Positions 1 to 9,178 of a stretch of 64,000 nt of DNA are shown here, in pieces. The DNA is from Pseudomonas sp. Fl4BN1 (GTDB lineage: Bacteria > Pseudomonadota > Gammaproteobacteria > Pseudomonadales > Pseudomonadaceae): the NCBI RefSeq assembly GCF_009908285.1, contig NZ_JAAARM010000010.1:62001-126000 (forward strand), in the 5' to 3' direction. A model generated the notes under the pieces. That model was not told the DNA's origin. It did not search any database and saw only the letters and a program-made list of their open reading frames with translations. The translations under genes were made by a program, and so were the position numbers. Numbering within the stretch: position 1 is the stretch's first letter; every line of letters starts with the position of its first letter.

Positions 1-122
1 AGCGCCAGGGACAACAGCAGGGCCAGGGCCAGCCCGGACAACAGCAGCACCCGCCGTCCATGGCGCCGGTGGTAGTGCTGCGAGGCGACGCTGCGCTCCA
101 CGTCAGTGGCCGCCTGGGTCAT
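1..122 (-). CDS. fetD: FecCD-type siderophore ABC permease, N-terminal fragment (cut by window edge)
   Basis: Only the first 40 or so codons are present. The reading frame starts with ATG at 122, overlapping the TGA of the binding-protein gene (ATGA), so the two are translationally coupled. A charged N-terminus rich in His and Arg (residues about 15-25) is followed by the start of a Leu/Ala-rich membrane segment (VLLLSGLALALLLSLA), as in BtuC/FecCD permeases. In the enantio-pyochelin locus of P. protegens the next gene after the binding protein is, from memory, the permease FetD of the FetCDE importer. The family cannot be proven from 40 residues; position and the hydrophobic start carry the call. 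Confidence 0.7.
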   Translation of the reverse strand, partial: MTQAATDVERSVASQHYHRRHGRRVLLLSGLALALLLSLA

Positions 123-1252
123 GGTTTCAGGCTCGTGGCGAACACGCCGCTGGCAGGAATCGGCATGAAGCGCTGGTACAGCTCGCGGCGGGTCTGGTCC
201 GGGTCCAGGTCCTTGAACAGCTCCGGGTGCAGCCACTTGGCCAGGGCCTGGACCGCGATCAGGTGTTCCGGCGAGTCATAGAAGATGTGCCACAGGCCAT
301 GCACATTGCCTTCGCGCACCGCCCGCAGTTCGTTCAGTGGCGGGCGCTGGGCGGCCTGGCGCAGGCTGTCCCGGGCCTGTTGCGGGGTCGCCGAATAGCC
401 CAGGGTCACGCCGCCCTGGCCGGCAGCGAAGACTCCGGTGGCCACGTACACATCCGGGTTGCTGGACAGGATGTACTCGACGTTGAGGCTGCCGATGGGC
501 CCGGGGATGCGCCCGTCGGCGATGTTGTGGCCGCCGGCCAGCTTGATCATCTCGCCAAAGTTGCCGGTGCCGGGCGAGCCACAGCAGTCCTGCAGCCCGG
601 CGAGCATGTCGATGAAGATCGTTGGCTGCTGGACCTTGCCGGCCTTGGCCAATGTCTGGGTGACCCGGGCCAGGGACTGCTGGTAGAAGGCGATGAATTC
701 TTCGGCCCGCTGTTCACGGCCCAGGGCCTGGCCCAGCAGGCGCATGCTGGGCACGGTGTTGCTCAGGGGGTGGTCGCTGAAATCGACGAAGATCACCGCC
801 ACGCCGGCGGCCTCCAGTTGCTTGACCGCCTCGCTGTCCGGACTCGGGCCATGGCCACCGCTCAGGGCCATGATCGCCAGGTCCGGGTGCACCGCCAGGG
901 CTTTCTCGACGCTGAAGGTCTCGGCGGACGTGCCGCCTACCAGCGGTACTTGTTCCGCTTCGGGGAAGGCCTTGTGAAAGGCGCTGTAACCCTGCACGTC
1001 GAGGCCGCGAAAGTCGCCCTGCCAGCCGGCGAGACGGGCGAAGGGATTCTTGCCTTCGAGCAGCGACAGCGAATAGATCATCCGGCCTTCACCCAGCAGG
1101 ATGTGCTCGACCTTGTCCGGCACCTGGACCTGGCGTCCGGCCAGGTCGGTGAGGGTCGCGGCGCTGGCCGTCGCGGCCCAGAGCAGGCTCAGGGGCAGCA
1201 GGCCGAGCAGGAGCCCGCGCTGGGCGCGGCGCAAGAAATCACGGTGTGTCAT
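119..1252 (-). CDS. fetC: Periplasmic ferric-siderophore binding protein of an ABC importer
   Basis: A 377-residue BtuF/FepB-type periplasmic binding protein, expected to hand ferric enantio-pyochelin (or its iron) to the adjacent ABC permease. Residues 1-31 form a signal peptide (Arg-rich start, LLLGLLPLSLLWAATASA). The mature protein opens with TDLAGRQVQVPDKVEHI, typical of the family, and contains the conserved stretch VEKALAVHPDLAIM. The ATG at 1252 was chosen because the frame is open for 77 more codons upstream but those lie inside the PepSY gene and carry no signal peptide. It overlaps the PepSY gene by 14 bp and the permease by 4 bp, so it belongs to the fet operon. The symbol follows the known fetABCDEF order and is from memory. 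Confidence 0.85.
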   Translation of the reverse strand: MTHRDFLRRAQRGLLLGLLPLSLLWAATASAATLTDLAGRQVQVPDKVEHILLGEGRMIYSLSLLEGKNPFARLAGWQGDFRGLDVQGYSAFHKAFPEAEQVPLVGGTSAETFSVEKALAVHPDLAIMALSGGHGPSPDSEAVKQLEAAGVAVIFVDFSDHPLSNTVPSMRLLGQALGREQRAEEFIAFYQQSLARVTQTLAKAGKVQQPTIFIDMLAGLQDCCGSPGTGNFGEMIKLAGGHNIADGRIPGPIGSLNVEYILSSNPDVYVATGVFAAGQGGVTLGYSATPQQARDSLRQAAQRPPLNELRAVREGNVHGLWHIFYDSPEHLIAVQALAKWLHPELFKDLDPDQTRRELYQRFMPIPASGVFATSLKP

Positions 1253-2120
1253 GGGCGGTTTCCTTGAACGATTGAACGGCCCGGCGGGTGACGCGCTTGC
1301 GCCACCACAACAGCAGGCCGGTGATGTACAGCAGGGGTAACGAAATGCCGCAGAGAAAAGCCAGCCACGCGCCGGGCGTGCCCAGCAGCAAGTGGCCGTG
1401 AGCGGCGGAGAACAGCGGTTTGAGCACCATTGGCTGGGCGCCGAGCCCGGTGAACAGCTCGGGGCGGGCCAGCCAGACGCCACTGCCGGCGATCAGCAGC
1501 AACGGCAGGCACAGCCAGGCCGCCGCGACGTTGTGCCATTCCCGCAGGCGCCGGTTGCCCTGGCTGCCGCGGCGCAGGCTGGCGGCCTTCCACCAGCTGC
1601 GCCGGCCCGGCCACCACAGGTACAGGCCGCTGCCCAGGGAGCCCAGCAGCACCAGGCCACACAGCAACACCAGGTTCGAACCCCAGGCTGGCGGCAGCAG
1701 CAGGCTGCGGTGCAGCGCCACCAGCTTGGCCAGCCACAGCTCTTCGAAGACGAAGAAGCCCCGGGGCGCGGCGCTGTAGGGGTCGATCATGGCGATGCCG
1801 GTGCCGGGGCGGTCCTTGAGGGCACCGAACACGATCACGTTGTCCGATTCGAGAAAGCCCTGGCGTGGTGGCGCCGCGCCGAAGACTTTGTGCAACTGCG
1901 GGTAGGCACTGGCGGCGGCGCTGATCCAGGCACTCTGCTCCAGGGCCGCGCCGTGTTCGCCGGGGGCCAGTTGCAGCATCGCTGCGCCCACCTCCCAGCG
2001 CAGGATCGGCCCCTTGAGCTCCAGCAGTGAACCACTGAGGCCCAAGAGCGCCAGGAACAACCCCAGGCCCAGGGCCAGCCAGCGGTGGACCCGAAGCCAG
2101 ACTTCACGCATGCGCAGCAT
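1239..2120 (-). CDS. fetB: PepSY-associated transmembrane protein of the fet operon
   Basis: A 293-residue inner-membrane protein with four hydrophobic segments: near residues 14-35 (WLALGLGLFLALLGLSGSLL), mid-protein (LVLLCGLVLLGSLGSGLYLW), then AAAWLCLPLLLIAGSGVWLA and a C-terminal LAFLCGISLPLLYITGLLLW. A large extracytoplasmic domain sits between the first two, as in PepSY_TM proteins. Such proteins often sit beside TonB receptors and some are thought to reduce ferric siderophores at the inner membrane. It lies 7 bp downstream of fetA and overlaps fetC, so it is co-transcribed. The start is uncertain: ATG at 2120 or at 2111; neither has a strong Shine-Dalgarno. The reductase role is inference. 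Confidence 0.8.
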   Translation of the reverse strand: MLRMREVWLRVHRWLALGLGLFLALLGLSGSLLELKGPILRWEVGAAMLQLAPGEHGAALEQSAWISAAASAYPQLHKVFGAAPPRQGFLESDNVIVFGALKDRPGTGIAMIDPYSAAPRGFFVFEELWLAKLVALHRSLLLPPAWGSNLVLLCGLVLLGSLGSGLYLWWPGRRSWWKAASLRRGSQGNRRLREWHNVAAAWLCLPLLLIAGSGVWLARPELFTGLGAQPMVLKPLFSAAHGHLLLGTPGAWLAFLCGISLPLLYITGLLLWWRKRVTRRAVQSFKETAHDTP

Positions 2121-2127
2121 CGGCGGC

Positions 2128-4359
2128 CTACCAGCGGTAGCGCAGGCTGGCGATGACGCTGCGGTCATAACCTGCACTGCAACTGGTCAGGGAACAGCCT
2201 TCGTAATAGTGCTTGTCGGTGAGGTTGGTGGCGTTCACCGCCAGGCGCAGGCCCTTGGCCGCCGGGATCAGCTTGTCGAAGTCGTAGTGCACCGCCGCGT
2301 CCAGCAGGGTGTAGGAGGGCACGCTCTGGGTGTTGGCGGCATCGGCTTCGGTGGCGCCGATGTAGCGCACCCCGGCGCCAAAGCCGAGACCGCCCAGGGG
2401 GCCTTCGGGCAAGGTGTAGTCGGCCCACAGCGAGGCCATTTTTTCCGGGGTGTCGGTGGGGCGATTGCCTTTCTCCAACGGGTTGTTGCTCTTGCTCACC
2501 TCGGCGTCGTTGTAGGTCAGCGCCGCCAGCAGGTCCAGGCCCCGTGCCAGGCTGGCCTTGCCTTCGAGCTCGATGCCGCGCACGTTGATTGCGCCGGTCT
2601 GGATCTTGTTCAGGCGTTGGGCCGGGTCGGTGGTGAGAACGTTTTCCTGGGTCAGGTCGAACAGCGACAGGGTGATGTAGCTGTCGATGCCCGGTGGCTG
2701 GTACTTGACCCCCACCTCCGACTGCTTGGCGCTGGTGGGCTTGTACGGCGTGCCGTAGAAGTTGGTGCCCAGCACCGGATCGAACGAGGTGGAGTAGCTG
2801 ATGTAGGGCGCCAGGCCGTTGTCCGCCAGGTACACCAGGCCGGTGCGGTAGGTGAATTTTTCGTCGTCCTGCTTGCTGCCCTTGTCGTTGATGCGGTCCT
2901 GGGTCCGGGCGCTGGAGCGGTCCTGGCGGCCGCCGACGGTGAGTACCCAGTGTTCGTCGAAGGTGAACTGCTGCTGGGCATAGACCCCGACCTGGTCAGC
3001 GCGCTGCACGGTGTTGGTATAGGGCGTGCTGGGATTGAACACGCCGCCGTGCACCGGGTTGTAGATGTCGATGGGCTCTGCGGCGCCACCGCGCAGGTAG
3101 TAGTCCTCGCGGGTGCGGCGGTAGTCCACCCCCATCAGCGAGACCATCTGCGTGCTGCCCAGGTTCCAGCGGGCCTGGGCATTGTTGTCCAGGGAGTAGG
3201 TGTCGCCAACGATGCGAAAGCGATAGGCGTCGCGGTTCAGGGTGCGCAGGTCCGGGGCCAGGGACATGCCGCTGGCGGTGTTGGTCAGCAGGTTGACATG
3301 GCCATAGCGGGCGCTGGAGTTGAGGCTCCAGACATCATTGAAGCGATGCTCCAGCAGGTAGCCCAGGGAGTACTGGGTACGGTCATTGTCCAGCCCCGGT
3401 TCGTCGAGGAAGACATTGTGCTTGACCTTGCCATTGGGGTTGGACAGCAAGGTGCCACGGGCCGGCAGGAAGACGCGCGGGGCACCGAAGGAGTCCTGGG
3501 TGTAGTCGGCCAGGACGGTCAGGCTGGTGTCGTCGTTGGGTTTCCAGGTGAAGGACGGCGCAACGTATTGCTTGTCGTCCTTGATGTGGTCGAACTGGGT
3601 GCCGCTGTCGCGCTCCAGGCCCACCAGGCGGTAGAGAAACTGCCCCTGGTCGTCCAGCGGGCCGCTGAAGTCGAACTGGCCCTGGGCGCGGTCGAAGCTG
3701 CCGCCCTGGATCTGCACTTCGTGGTAGGGCTGGTCCAGCGGGCGCTTGCTGATCTGGTTGACCACGCCGCCGGGGGAGTTCTGGCCGAACAGCACCGAGG
3801 CCGGGCCCTTGAGCACGTCGATGCGTTCCAGGCCATAGGCTTCGACCTTGGGCCAGGCCTGGGCGGTGTTGCCCTTGAGGCCATCGCGGAGCATGCCGGT
3901 GGTGACGTCGAAACCGCGAATCGAGATCGTATCGAAGCGCTGGCTGGCGGCGGTGGTGTTGGCCTGGACCCCGGCGGTGTAGCGCAAGGCCTCGCTGACC
4001 GATTGCACCTGCTGGGCGTCCATCTGGTCGCGGGTGACCACGGAAATCGATTGGGGAATTTCGCTCAGGGTGGCATCGGTCTTGGTCCCGCTGAGGCTGC
4101 GCTTGGCCACGTAGCCGCTTTGCTGGCCGGTGGCGGAGTCCGGCTGCGTGGTGCTGATCACGCTGGTGTCCAGGGTCAGTGGCTGTTCCGGGTCGTGCCC
4201 GGCACCGGCGGCCAGTGCAGCGCCCGCCTGGGTCAACGACAAGCCCAGGGCCAGGCCGTGGATCAGGCCGGCCAGCGGGCTGTGGCGCAGTGCCGGACGT
4301 GGGACCACGCAATCGACTGGCCAACCTGAGGTATTTCGGTGCGCAACGCTGGTGCCCAT
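2128..4359 (-). CDS. fetA: TonB-dependent outer-membrane receptor for ferric enantio-pyochelin
   Basis: A 743-residue TonB-dependent transporter of the FptA/FetA type. An N-terminal signal peptide (about residues 28-51, ending AALAAG) is followed by a plug domain with the family motif IPQSISVVTRDQMDAQQVQ near residue 100 and the plug motif VLKGPASVLFGQNSPGGVVN. The rest is a beta barrel ending in a C-terminal Trp (ASLRYRW), the usual outer-membrane insertion signature. There is no secretin/STN signalling domain, so it should not signal through an anti-sigma factor; control is by Fur and PchR. It is the first gene of the fet operon and is transcribed in the same direction as pchR, starting 148 bp beyond the pchR stop. 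The ligand call rests on its place beside a complete enantio-pyochelin operon. Confidence 0.92.
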   Translation of the reverse strand: MGTSVAHRNTSGWPVDCVVPRPALRHSPLAGLIHGLALGLSLTQAGAALAAGAGHDPEQPLTLDTSVISTTQPDSATGQQSGYVAKRSLSGTKTDATLSEIPQSISVVTRDQMDAQQVQSVSEALRYTAGVQANTTAASQRFDTISIRGFDVTTGMLRDGLKGNTAQAWPKVEAYGLERIDVLKGPASVLFGQNSPGGVVNQISKRPLDQPYHEVQIQGGSFDRAQGQFDFSGPLDDQGQFLYRLVGLERDSGTQFDHIKDDKQYVAPSFTWKPNDDTSLTVLADYTQDSFGAPRVFLPARGTLLSNPNGKVKHNVFLDEPGLDNDRTQYSLGYLLEHRFNDVWSLNSSARYGHVNLLTNTASGMSLAPDLRTLNRDAYRFRIVGDTYSLDNNAQARWNLGSTQMVSLMGVDYRRTREDYYLRGGAAEPIDIYNPVHGGVFNPSTPYTNTVQRADQVGVYAQQQFTFDEHWVLTVGGRQDRSSARTQDRINDKGSKQDDEKFTYRTGLVYLADNGLAPYISYSTSFDPVLGTNFYGTPYKPTSAKQSEVGVKYQPPGIDSYITLSLFDLTQENVLTTDPAQRLNKIQTGAINVRGIELEGKASLARGLDLLAALTYNDAEVSKSNNPLEKGNRPTDTPEKMASLWADYTLPEGPLGGLGFGAGVRYIGATEADAANTQSVPSYTLLDAAVHYDFDKLIPAAKGLRLAVNATNLTDKHYYEGCSLTSCSAGYDRSVIASLRYRW

Positions 4360-4383
4360 GCTTCCACTCCATGATGGGGATTA

Positions 4384-4408
4384 AATGAGAATGCAAACTT
4401 ATCTCATT
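4384..4408. promoter_or_regulatory. Fur-box-like inverted repeat upstream of fetA
   Basis: AATGAGA and TCTCATT form a perfect 7-bp inverted repeat separated by 11 bp, 25 bp upstream of the fetA start. The sequence resembles Pseudomonas Fur boxes and sits where Fur would block the fetA promoter. Confidence 0.6.
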
Positions 4409-4456
4409 TGAGAGGGTGGGTTGCGGGCTAAAACTTTGGCTGCAGCGACCATTTCT

Positions 4457-4466
4457 TTCGTTTGCG
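4457..4466 (-). promoter_or_regulatory. Possible PchR-binding half-site upstream of fetA
   Basis: The 10-mer CGCAAACGAA on the minus strand is identical to positions 5546-5555 in the pchR-pchD intergenic repeat. It lies 97 bp upstream of the fetA start, and a second partial match (GCCCGCAAC) lies about 41 bp closer to the gene, which is about four helical turns. Confidence 0.4.
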
Positions 4467-4507
4467 GTACGGCGGGGGAAGGGCGCCCGGTTCAGTGGGC
4501 GCAGGAC

Positions 4508-5410
4508 TCAGCGCAGGCTCTTGGGCGAGACCCCGAAGCGTTTGCGAAAGGCCGTGGAGAAGTGCGCCGGGCTGTAGCCGACCCGATAGGCCGCGCTGGA
4601 GACATTGGTCTCGCCGCTGGCCAGCAGGCGATAGGCCTCGCCCAGGCGCTGTTCCTGCAGGTAGGCATAGACGCTGGTGCCGAATACCTGGCGAAAGCCT
4701 GCGGTGAGCTTGCGCGGGTTGAGGCCGACCTGGCGCGACAGTTCGGACAGCGACGGCGAGGCTTGCAGTGAATTGAGCAGCAGGTCGCGGGCCGCGTGGA
4801 TGCGCTCGATGTCCGCCGAGTTGTAGGGGGGCTCTTGCAGCGGCCGGGATTCGGCTTGGGCAAGAATCCCCTCGACCCCCAGGGCGGTGAGCTCCAGGGC
4901 TTTGCCCCCGAGGTAGAAGGAGCGGGTGGGGCCTTGCAGCGGGCAGGTGAAAATCTGCTGGGCCAGGGCCAGCAGCGGCTTGCTCGCCGGCTGGCAGAAC
5001 AGCATCGGTCCGCCACCACGCTGGTCCAGCAGGCGCTCGGGCTCCAGGCCGACCTTGCGGATCGAGGGGAAGTCCAGCTGCACCGTGGTGTAGCGCACCG
5101 GCACGCCACTGGCGAACAGGTGGTCGCCGCAGTGCTCGCCCTGGTTGGCCACGGCGCACAGGGTTGGCCCGCGAATCTCCACTTCACGCTGGCCCTCGAC
5201 CCGGCAATTGAGCTGGCCGCTGAGCACCAGGATGATTTTCAGGCCTTGCCAGAGCGGTTCCTGCATCCACATCTGGCTGTCCATCAGCACGGTGCCGGTG
5301 GACAAGGTGATTTCCGGCACCACGGCCGCCGCGCCGGCGTTCTGCGGGTTGGGGAAGTGCAGGGTGGAATCCCTTCTGACAGGCTGCGGCGCAGCGTTGG
5401 GGCTGAGCAT
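4508..5410 (-). CDS. pchR: AraC-family siderophore-responsive activator PchR
   Basis: A 300-residue AraC/XylS regulator. The N-terminal two thirds is the effector domain. The C-terminal 100 residues hold two helix-turn-helix units (LSELSRQVGLNPRKLTAGF and AAYRVGYSPAHFSTAFRKRF), ending with the AraC signature. In Pseudomonas PchR binds ferric (enantio-)pyochelin in the cytoplasm and activates synthesis and uptake genes. Here it lies between the fet operon (same strand, downstream) and the divergent pchD operon, the expected position. A Fur-box-like core (AATGATTATC, 5479-5488) precedes it. The ATG at 5410 follows GGGAG spaced correctly. Confidence 0.95.
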   Translation of the reverse strand: MLSPNAAPQPVRRDSTLHFPNPQNAGAAAVVPEITLSTGTVLMDSQMWMQEPLWQGLKIILVLSGQLNCRVEGQREVEIRGPTLCAVANQGEHCGDHLFASGVPVRYTTVQLDFPSIRKVGLEPERLLDQRGGGPMLFCQPASKPLLALAQQIFTCPLQGPTRSFYLGGKALELTALGVEGILAQAESRPLQEPPYNSADIERIHAARDLLLNSLQASPSLSELSRQVGLNPRKLTAGFRQVFGTSVYAYLQEQRLGEAYRLLASGETNVSSAAYRVGYSPAHFSTAFRKRFGVSPKSLR

Positions 5411-5472
5411 GGCGAACTCCCTGTGAACCTGAAAACGAGGGCATACGCTAGCAGGAAATCGCCTTCATGTAA

Positions 5473-5492
5473 TTAAGAATGATTATCCTTTA
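5473..5492. promoter_or_regulatory. Fur-box-like site upstream of pchR
   Basis: The core AATGATTATC (5479-5488) matches the consensus AATGATAATC at 9 of 10 positions, in an A/T-rich context about 70 bp upstream of the pchR start. Confidence 0.6.
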
Positions 5493-5520
5493 GATTTTGC
5501 AGCCGGCCTGCCGGGCCTGC

Positions 5521-5550
5521 GCCGCGCAATCAAAAGAAAAAGCCGCGCAA
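5521..5550 (+). promoter_or_regulatory. Candidate PchR box: two GCCGCGCAA repeats 21 bp apart
   Basis: GCCGCGCAA occurs at 5521-5529 and again at 5542-5550, so the repeats fall on the same face of the helix, the usual layout for an AraC-type activator. The second copy extends into CGCAAACGAA, which recurs upstream of fetA. It lies upstream of the pchD-side Fur box. Confidence 0.55.
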
Positions 5551-5589
5551 ACGAATGTCCTGCCGATTGCCGGGCCCTGGAAATTGCTT

Positions 5590-5610
5590 ATTAATAATCA
5601 CTCTCATTTC
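5590..5610. promoter_or_regulatory. Fur-box-like site of the pchD operon
   Basis: Read on the minus strand, AATGAGAGTGATTATT resembles Pseudomonas Fur boxes. It lies about 165 bp before pchD, downstream of the direct repeats, where it would overlap the promoter. Confidence 0.55.
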
Positions 5611-5772
5611 CAGGTGTGGCAGCCCTCCATGGACCAACCCTCCCGCAGTAACGCCACCGGCCAGCCGGTGCGCCTTCGTACCCGCCACGCCTGACGGCGT
5701 TTTTCAGAATTTCCAGGGGGCTGATGTTTCAGCTCCGGGGCCGCTTTTTGCGTAAAAAACTCAGGAGACAGC

Positions 5773-7440
5773 ATGTCCACTTTCGATGATCTGCAGGATT
5801 GCCCCTCTTGGCCTGAAGCCTTTGCCGAGCGTTATCGCCAGGCCGGTTACTGGCGCGACGAGACTTTTGGCGACCTGCTGCGTGGCGCCGCCCGGGCCTT
5901 TGCCGAGCGCGAGGCCCTGACCGATGGCGAACTGCACCTGAGCTATCGCCAGTTGGACCAGCGGGTTGACCAACTGGCCGCCGGCCTGCAGCGCCTCGGG
6001 CTGCGGGCCGGCGACAACGTGGTGCTGCAACTGCCGAATTGCGCCGCCTTCGTCGAAGTCTGCTTTGCCCTGTATCGCCTCGGGGTGCGGCCGATCTTTG
6101 CCTTGCCGGCCCATCGTCACCTGGAGATCGGGCGTTTCTGCGAGTTTGCCCAGGCCCGGGCCTACCTGTGTGCCGATCACGACGGTGGCTTCGATTTCCG
6201 CACACTGGCGCGCCAGCTCAAGGCCGGCCAGGCGCATCTGCAGTGGGTGATAGTCGCCGGTGAGGCCGAGGAGTTCACGGCCCTGGAAGACCTCTATGAC
6301 GAGGTTGCCGTGCAGCCGTTGGCGGCCCCCCGGGCCGATGCGGTGGCGTGTTTCCAGCTGTCCGGTGGTTCCACCGGGATTCCCAAGCTGATCCCGCGTC
6401 GGCACCACGAATACCTCTACAACCTGCGGGCCAGCGTCGAGCGCTGCGGCCTCTCCAGCGCCAGCGTGTACCTCGCGGTGCTGCCCATGGCCCACAACTT
6501 CCCCATGTGCTGCCCGGGGTTTATCGGCGCCTTGTCGGTGGGCGGGCGGGTGGTGTTGAGCCGTTCGCCAAGCCCGGAGGTGTGCTTCGAGTTGATCGAG
6601 CGTGAGGCAGTGACCCATACCGCCCTGGTGCCCCCTCTGGCCCTGGTCTGGATGGAGGCGGCCGAGGCGCGCGGGCGCGGCTTGCCGCAGTTGCAACTGC
6701 TGCAAGTGGGCGGCGCCAAGCTCAGCTACGAGGCGGCGCGGCGCATCGAGCCGGTGCTGGGCTGCCGGCTGCAACAGGTGTTCGGCATGGCCGAAGGGCT
6801 GATCTGCTACACCGACCCCGAGGACCCGCCTCAACGGGTGCTGCACACCCAGGGCCGGCCCCTGTCGCCGGCCGATGAAATCCTCGTGGTGGACGAGCAG
6901 GACCAGCCCGTGGCATCGGGGCAGGTGGGGCAGTTGCTGACCCGTGGTCCCTATACCATTCGCGGTTATTACCGCTACCCCGAACACAACGCCCAGGCCT
7001 TCACCGCCGACGGTTTCTACCGCACCGGCGACCGGGTACTGCTCACCGCCGACGGCTACCTGATGGTCGAGGGGCGGGACAAGGACCTGATCAATCGCGG
7101 AGGCGAAAAGATCGCCGCCGAAGAGGTGGAGAACCTGCTGCTCAGCCACCCGGCGGTGGCCGACATTGCTCTGGTGGCAATGCCCGATGCCTTCCTCGGC
7201 GAGCGCACTTGCGCCTTCGTCATTCCCCGTGGCGCCGCGCCTCGGGCTCCGGAGCTGCTGCGCCACCTGCGCGCCCAGGGGCTGGCAGCATTCAAGCTGC
7301 CGGATCGTTTTGAATTCATCCCGGCGTTTCCCCAGACCGGGGTGGGCAAGGTCAGCCGCAAACACCTGCGTGAGGCGATCCAGGCCCAGTACTTCGGTGC
7401 TCAGGCCGAACCTCTGGAGGGAAGTGGCGCCCGTGGCTGA
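5773..7440 (+). CDS. pchD: Salicyl-AMP ligase (stand-alone aryl adenylation enzyme) PchD
   Basis: A 555-residue aryl-acid adenylating enzyme that activates salicylate and loads it on the aryl carrier domain of PchE. The A3 loop [10 protein letters not shown] is at residues 196-205. HNFPMCCPG at 241-249 contains Asn242, the aryl-acid replacement for the Asp that binds amino groups in NRPS A domains. The cysteines at 246-247 fit salicylate-type enzymes, where dihydroxybenzoate enzymes usually carry Ser. The A8 motif ([14 protein letters not shown]) and the A10 Lys (GVGKVSRK) are intact. CAGGAGA precedes the ATG. It is the first gene of the operon, and its last codons overlap the GTG start of pchH. 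Confidence 0.96.
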   Translation: MSTFDDLQDCPSWPEAFAERYRQAGYWRDETFGDLLRGAARAFAEREALTDGELHLSYRQLDQRVDQLAAGLQRLGLRAGDNVVLQLPNCAAFVEVCFALYRLGVRPIFALPAHRHLEIGRFCEFAQARAYLCADHDGGFDFRTLARQLKAGQAHLQWVIVAGEAEEFTALEDLYDEVAVQPLAAPRADAVACFQLSGGSTGIPKLIPRRHHEYLYNLRASVERCGLSSASVYLAVLPMAHNFPMCCPGFIGALSVGGRVVLSRSPSPEVCFELIEREAVTHTALVPPLALVWMEAAEARGRGLPQLQLLQVGGAKLSYEAARRIEPVLGCRLQQVFGMAEGLICYTDPEDPPQRVLHTQGRPLSPADEILVVDEQDQPVASGQVGQLLTRGPYTIRGYYRYPEHNAQAFTADGFYRTGDRVLLTADGYLMVEGRDKDLINRGGEKIAAEEVENLLLSHPAVADIALVAMPDAFLGERTCAFVIPRGAAPRAPELLRHLRAQGLAAFKLPDRFEFIPAFPQTGVGKVSRKHLREAIQAQYFGAQAEPLEGSGARG

Positions 7441-9178
7441 ACGACAAGGATTATCCGACCTCCTGTACCCGGTGCGCGGGCGCCTGCTGGCGGCGATGCT
7501 GCTCCAGGCCCTGGCGGCCCTGATGGGCCTGCTGCCGTTCATTGCCGTGGCGGAGTTGGCGCCACTGCTGCTGGACGGCGCGCTGGATTCAAGCCGCGCG
7601 CAGTTCTGGCTGCTGGCTGGCGCAGGGGCCTTGCTCCTGCGTCTGCTGGGGCTGGCGGCGGCGTTGCAGATCACTCACCTGGCGGACAGCGACCTGCAAC
7701 GGCAGCTGCGCCAGCGTATCGCCGCACACCTGGCGCGGGTGCCCCTGGCCTGGTTCGGCCGCCAGCGGGAAACCGCCGAGCGGGTGTTGCTGGACGATGT
7801 CGGCGCCTTGCATCAATGGGTGGCTCACCTGCCCAACAACCTGGTGGCCGCGCTGGTGGTGCCCCTGGCCAGCCTGGTCTACCTGCTGACGGTGAGCGGC
7901 CCGATGACCCTGGTGGTGCTGGTGCCGCCGCTGGTAGCCCTGTGGCGCCTGCGAGTCATGCGCACGGCGGCCTATCGCGCCGAGCGCCAGCGCCTGGGCG
8001 GCGCCTTGGCAGGGCTGTCCACGGCAACCCTGAACTTTGTCCAGAGCATCGCCATGGTCAAGTCCTTTGGCCGGGTGGAGCGGGTGCAGAACGACTTCTT
8101 CAGTGCGGTGCAGGATTTCGGGCGTTTCTTCTCCCGATGGGTCGAGCGCTGGGCCGGGCTGGGCGCCAGTGTCGAGGTGTTGTTGTCGCCACTGTTGGTG
8201 CTGGCCCTGGTGCTGGTGGCCGGGGTGCCGCTGATCGCCTGGGGCGGCCTGCAGCCGGCGCAGTTGCTGCCGTTCGCCCTGTTGGGCCCGGCCCTGGCGG
8301 CGCCGGTGGCGGCCTTGGGGCACGGTGCCGATGCGCTGGTGCAAGGCCGTGCGGCGGCGCAGCGAATCAGTCAGGTGCTGGGCACTGAGGTGCTGGCGCA
8401 GCCGGCCTTCGCACGGCAGCCCGAAGGGCACCAGGTGACCTTCGACGCGGTGGATTTCAGCTACCCCGACGGCACCCAGGTGTTGCGGGGTATCGACCTG
8501 CAGTTGCAGCCCGGCACCCTGACCGCCCTGGTGGGGGATTCCGGGGCCGGCAAGTCGACCCTGGCGACCTTGCTGGCACGTTTTGCCGATGTCAGCGGCG
8601 GGGCGATCCGCATTGGCGGCGTCGACCTGCGCGACATGGACAGCGCGACCCTGTATCGCCAGGTGGCGTTTGTCTTCCAGGAGGTGCGCCTGCTGCGTAC
8701 CAGCGTCCTCGACAACCTGCGCCTGGGGCGGCCTGAAGCCAGCCTGGCCGAGGTCGAAGAGGCGGCCCGGGCGGCGCAGATCCATGAGCGCATCAGCGCC
8801 TTGCCCGAGGGCTATCACAGCGTGCTGGGGGCTGGCGTGCAGTTGTCCGGTGGCGAGGTCCAGCGCCTGGGGATTGCCCGGGCGATGCTCAGCCAGGCAC
8901 CGATCCTGGTGCTCGACGAAGCCACCGCCGCCAGCGACCCTCATTCCGAGGCGGCGATCCAGCAGGCCCTGTCGCGCCTGGCGGCGGGGCGCACGGTGCT
9001 GGTGATCGCCCACCGTTTGAGCAGCATTCAGGATGCCGACCAGATCGCCGTGCTGCAGGGCGGGCAGTTGCTGGAGTGCGGTGCTCATTCGGCCTTGCTG
9101 GCACAACAGGGGGTGTATGCCGGGTTGTGGGCGGCGGAGCAGTTCAGCGCTGCGCCGCTGACGAGGGCCGAAGCATGA
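7433..9178 (+). CDS. pchH: Half-size ABC exporter PchH
   Basis: A 581-residue fused membrane/ATPase ABC protein. The N-terminal 320 residues form the six-helix exporter domain. The ATPase domain has Walker [10 protein letters not shown] (about 368), the signature LSGGE (about 471) and Walker [10 protein letters not shown]. It presumably pairs with PchI as a heterodimeric transporter; the exact substrate of PchHI is not settled in the literature I know. The start chosen is GTG at 7433, which overlaps the pchD stop and has CTGGAGGG upstream. An in-frame ATG at 7166 lies deep inside pchD and is rejected. Confidence 0.93.
   Translation: MAERQGLSDLLYPVRGRLLAAMLLQALAALMGLLPFIAVAELAPLLLDGALDSSRAQFWLLAGAGALLLRLLGLAAALQITHLADSDLQRQLRQRIAAHLARVPLAWFGRQRETAERVLLDDVGALHQWVAHLPNNLVAALVVPLASLVYLLTVSGPMTLVVLVPPLVALWRLRVMRTAAYRAERQRLGGALAGLSTATLNFVQSIAMVKSFGRVERVQNDFFSAVQDFGRFFSRWVERWAGLGASVEVLLSPLLVLALVLVAGVPLIAWGGLQPAQLLPFALLGPALAAPVAALGHGADALVQGRAAAQRISQVLGTEVLAQPAFARQPEGHQVTFDAVDFSYPDGTQVLRGIDLQLQPGTLTALVGDSGAGKSTLATLLARFADVSGGAIRIGGVDLRDMDSATLYRQVAFVFQEVRLLRTSVLDNLRLGRPEASLAEVEEAARAAQIHERISALPEGYHSVLGAGVQLSGGEVQRLGIARAMLSQAPILVLDEATAASDPHSEAAIQQALSRLAAGRTVLVIAHRLSSIQDADQIAVLQGGQLLECGAHSALLAQQGVYAGLWAAEQFSAAPLTRAEA

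Larger units (their letters stand above)
5411..5772. other. pchR-pchD divergent control region
   Basis: This 362-bp gap between divergent pchR and pchD contains no convincing gene. It holds two Fur-box-like sites (one near each gene) and a pair of 9-bp direct repeats 21 bp apart. The pchD ribosome binding site (CAGGAGA) ends it. Confidence 0.8.

Noticed and set aside
2014..4329. 771-codon open frame antisense to fetA
   Set aside because: Very long antisense frames arise in high-GC genes with strong third-position bias. The product is low-complexity (Gly/Val/Ala/Gln-rich), while the fetA frame is a full receptor.
5761..7674. 637-codon antisense frame over pchD
   Set aside because: Shadow of pchD, with no ribosome binding site and no family resemblance.
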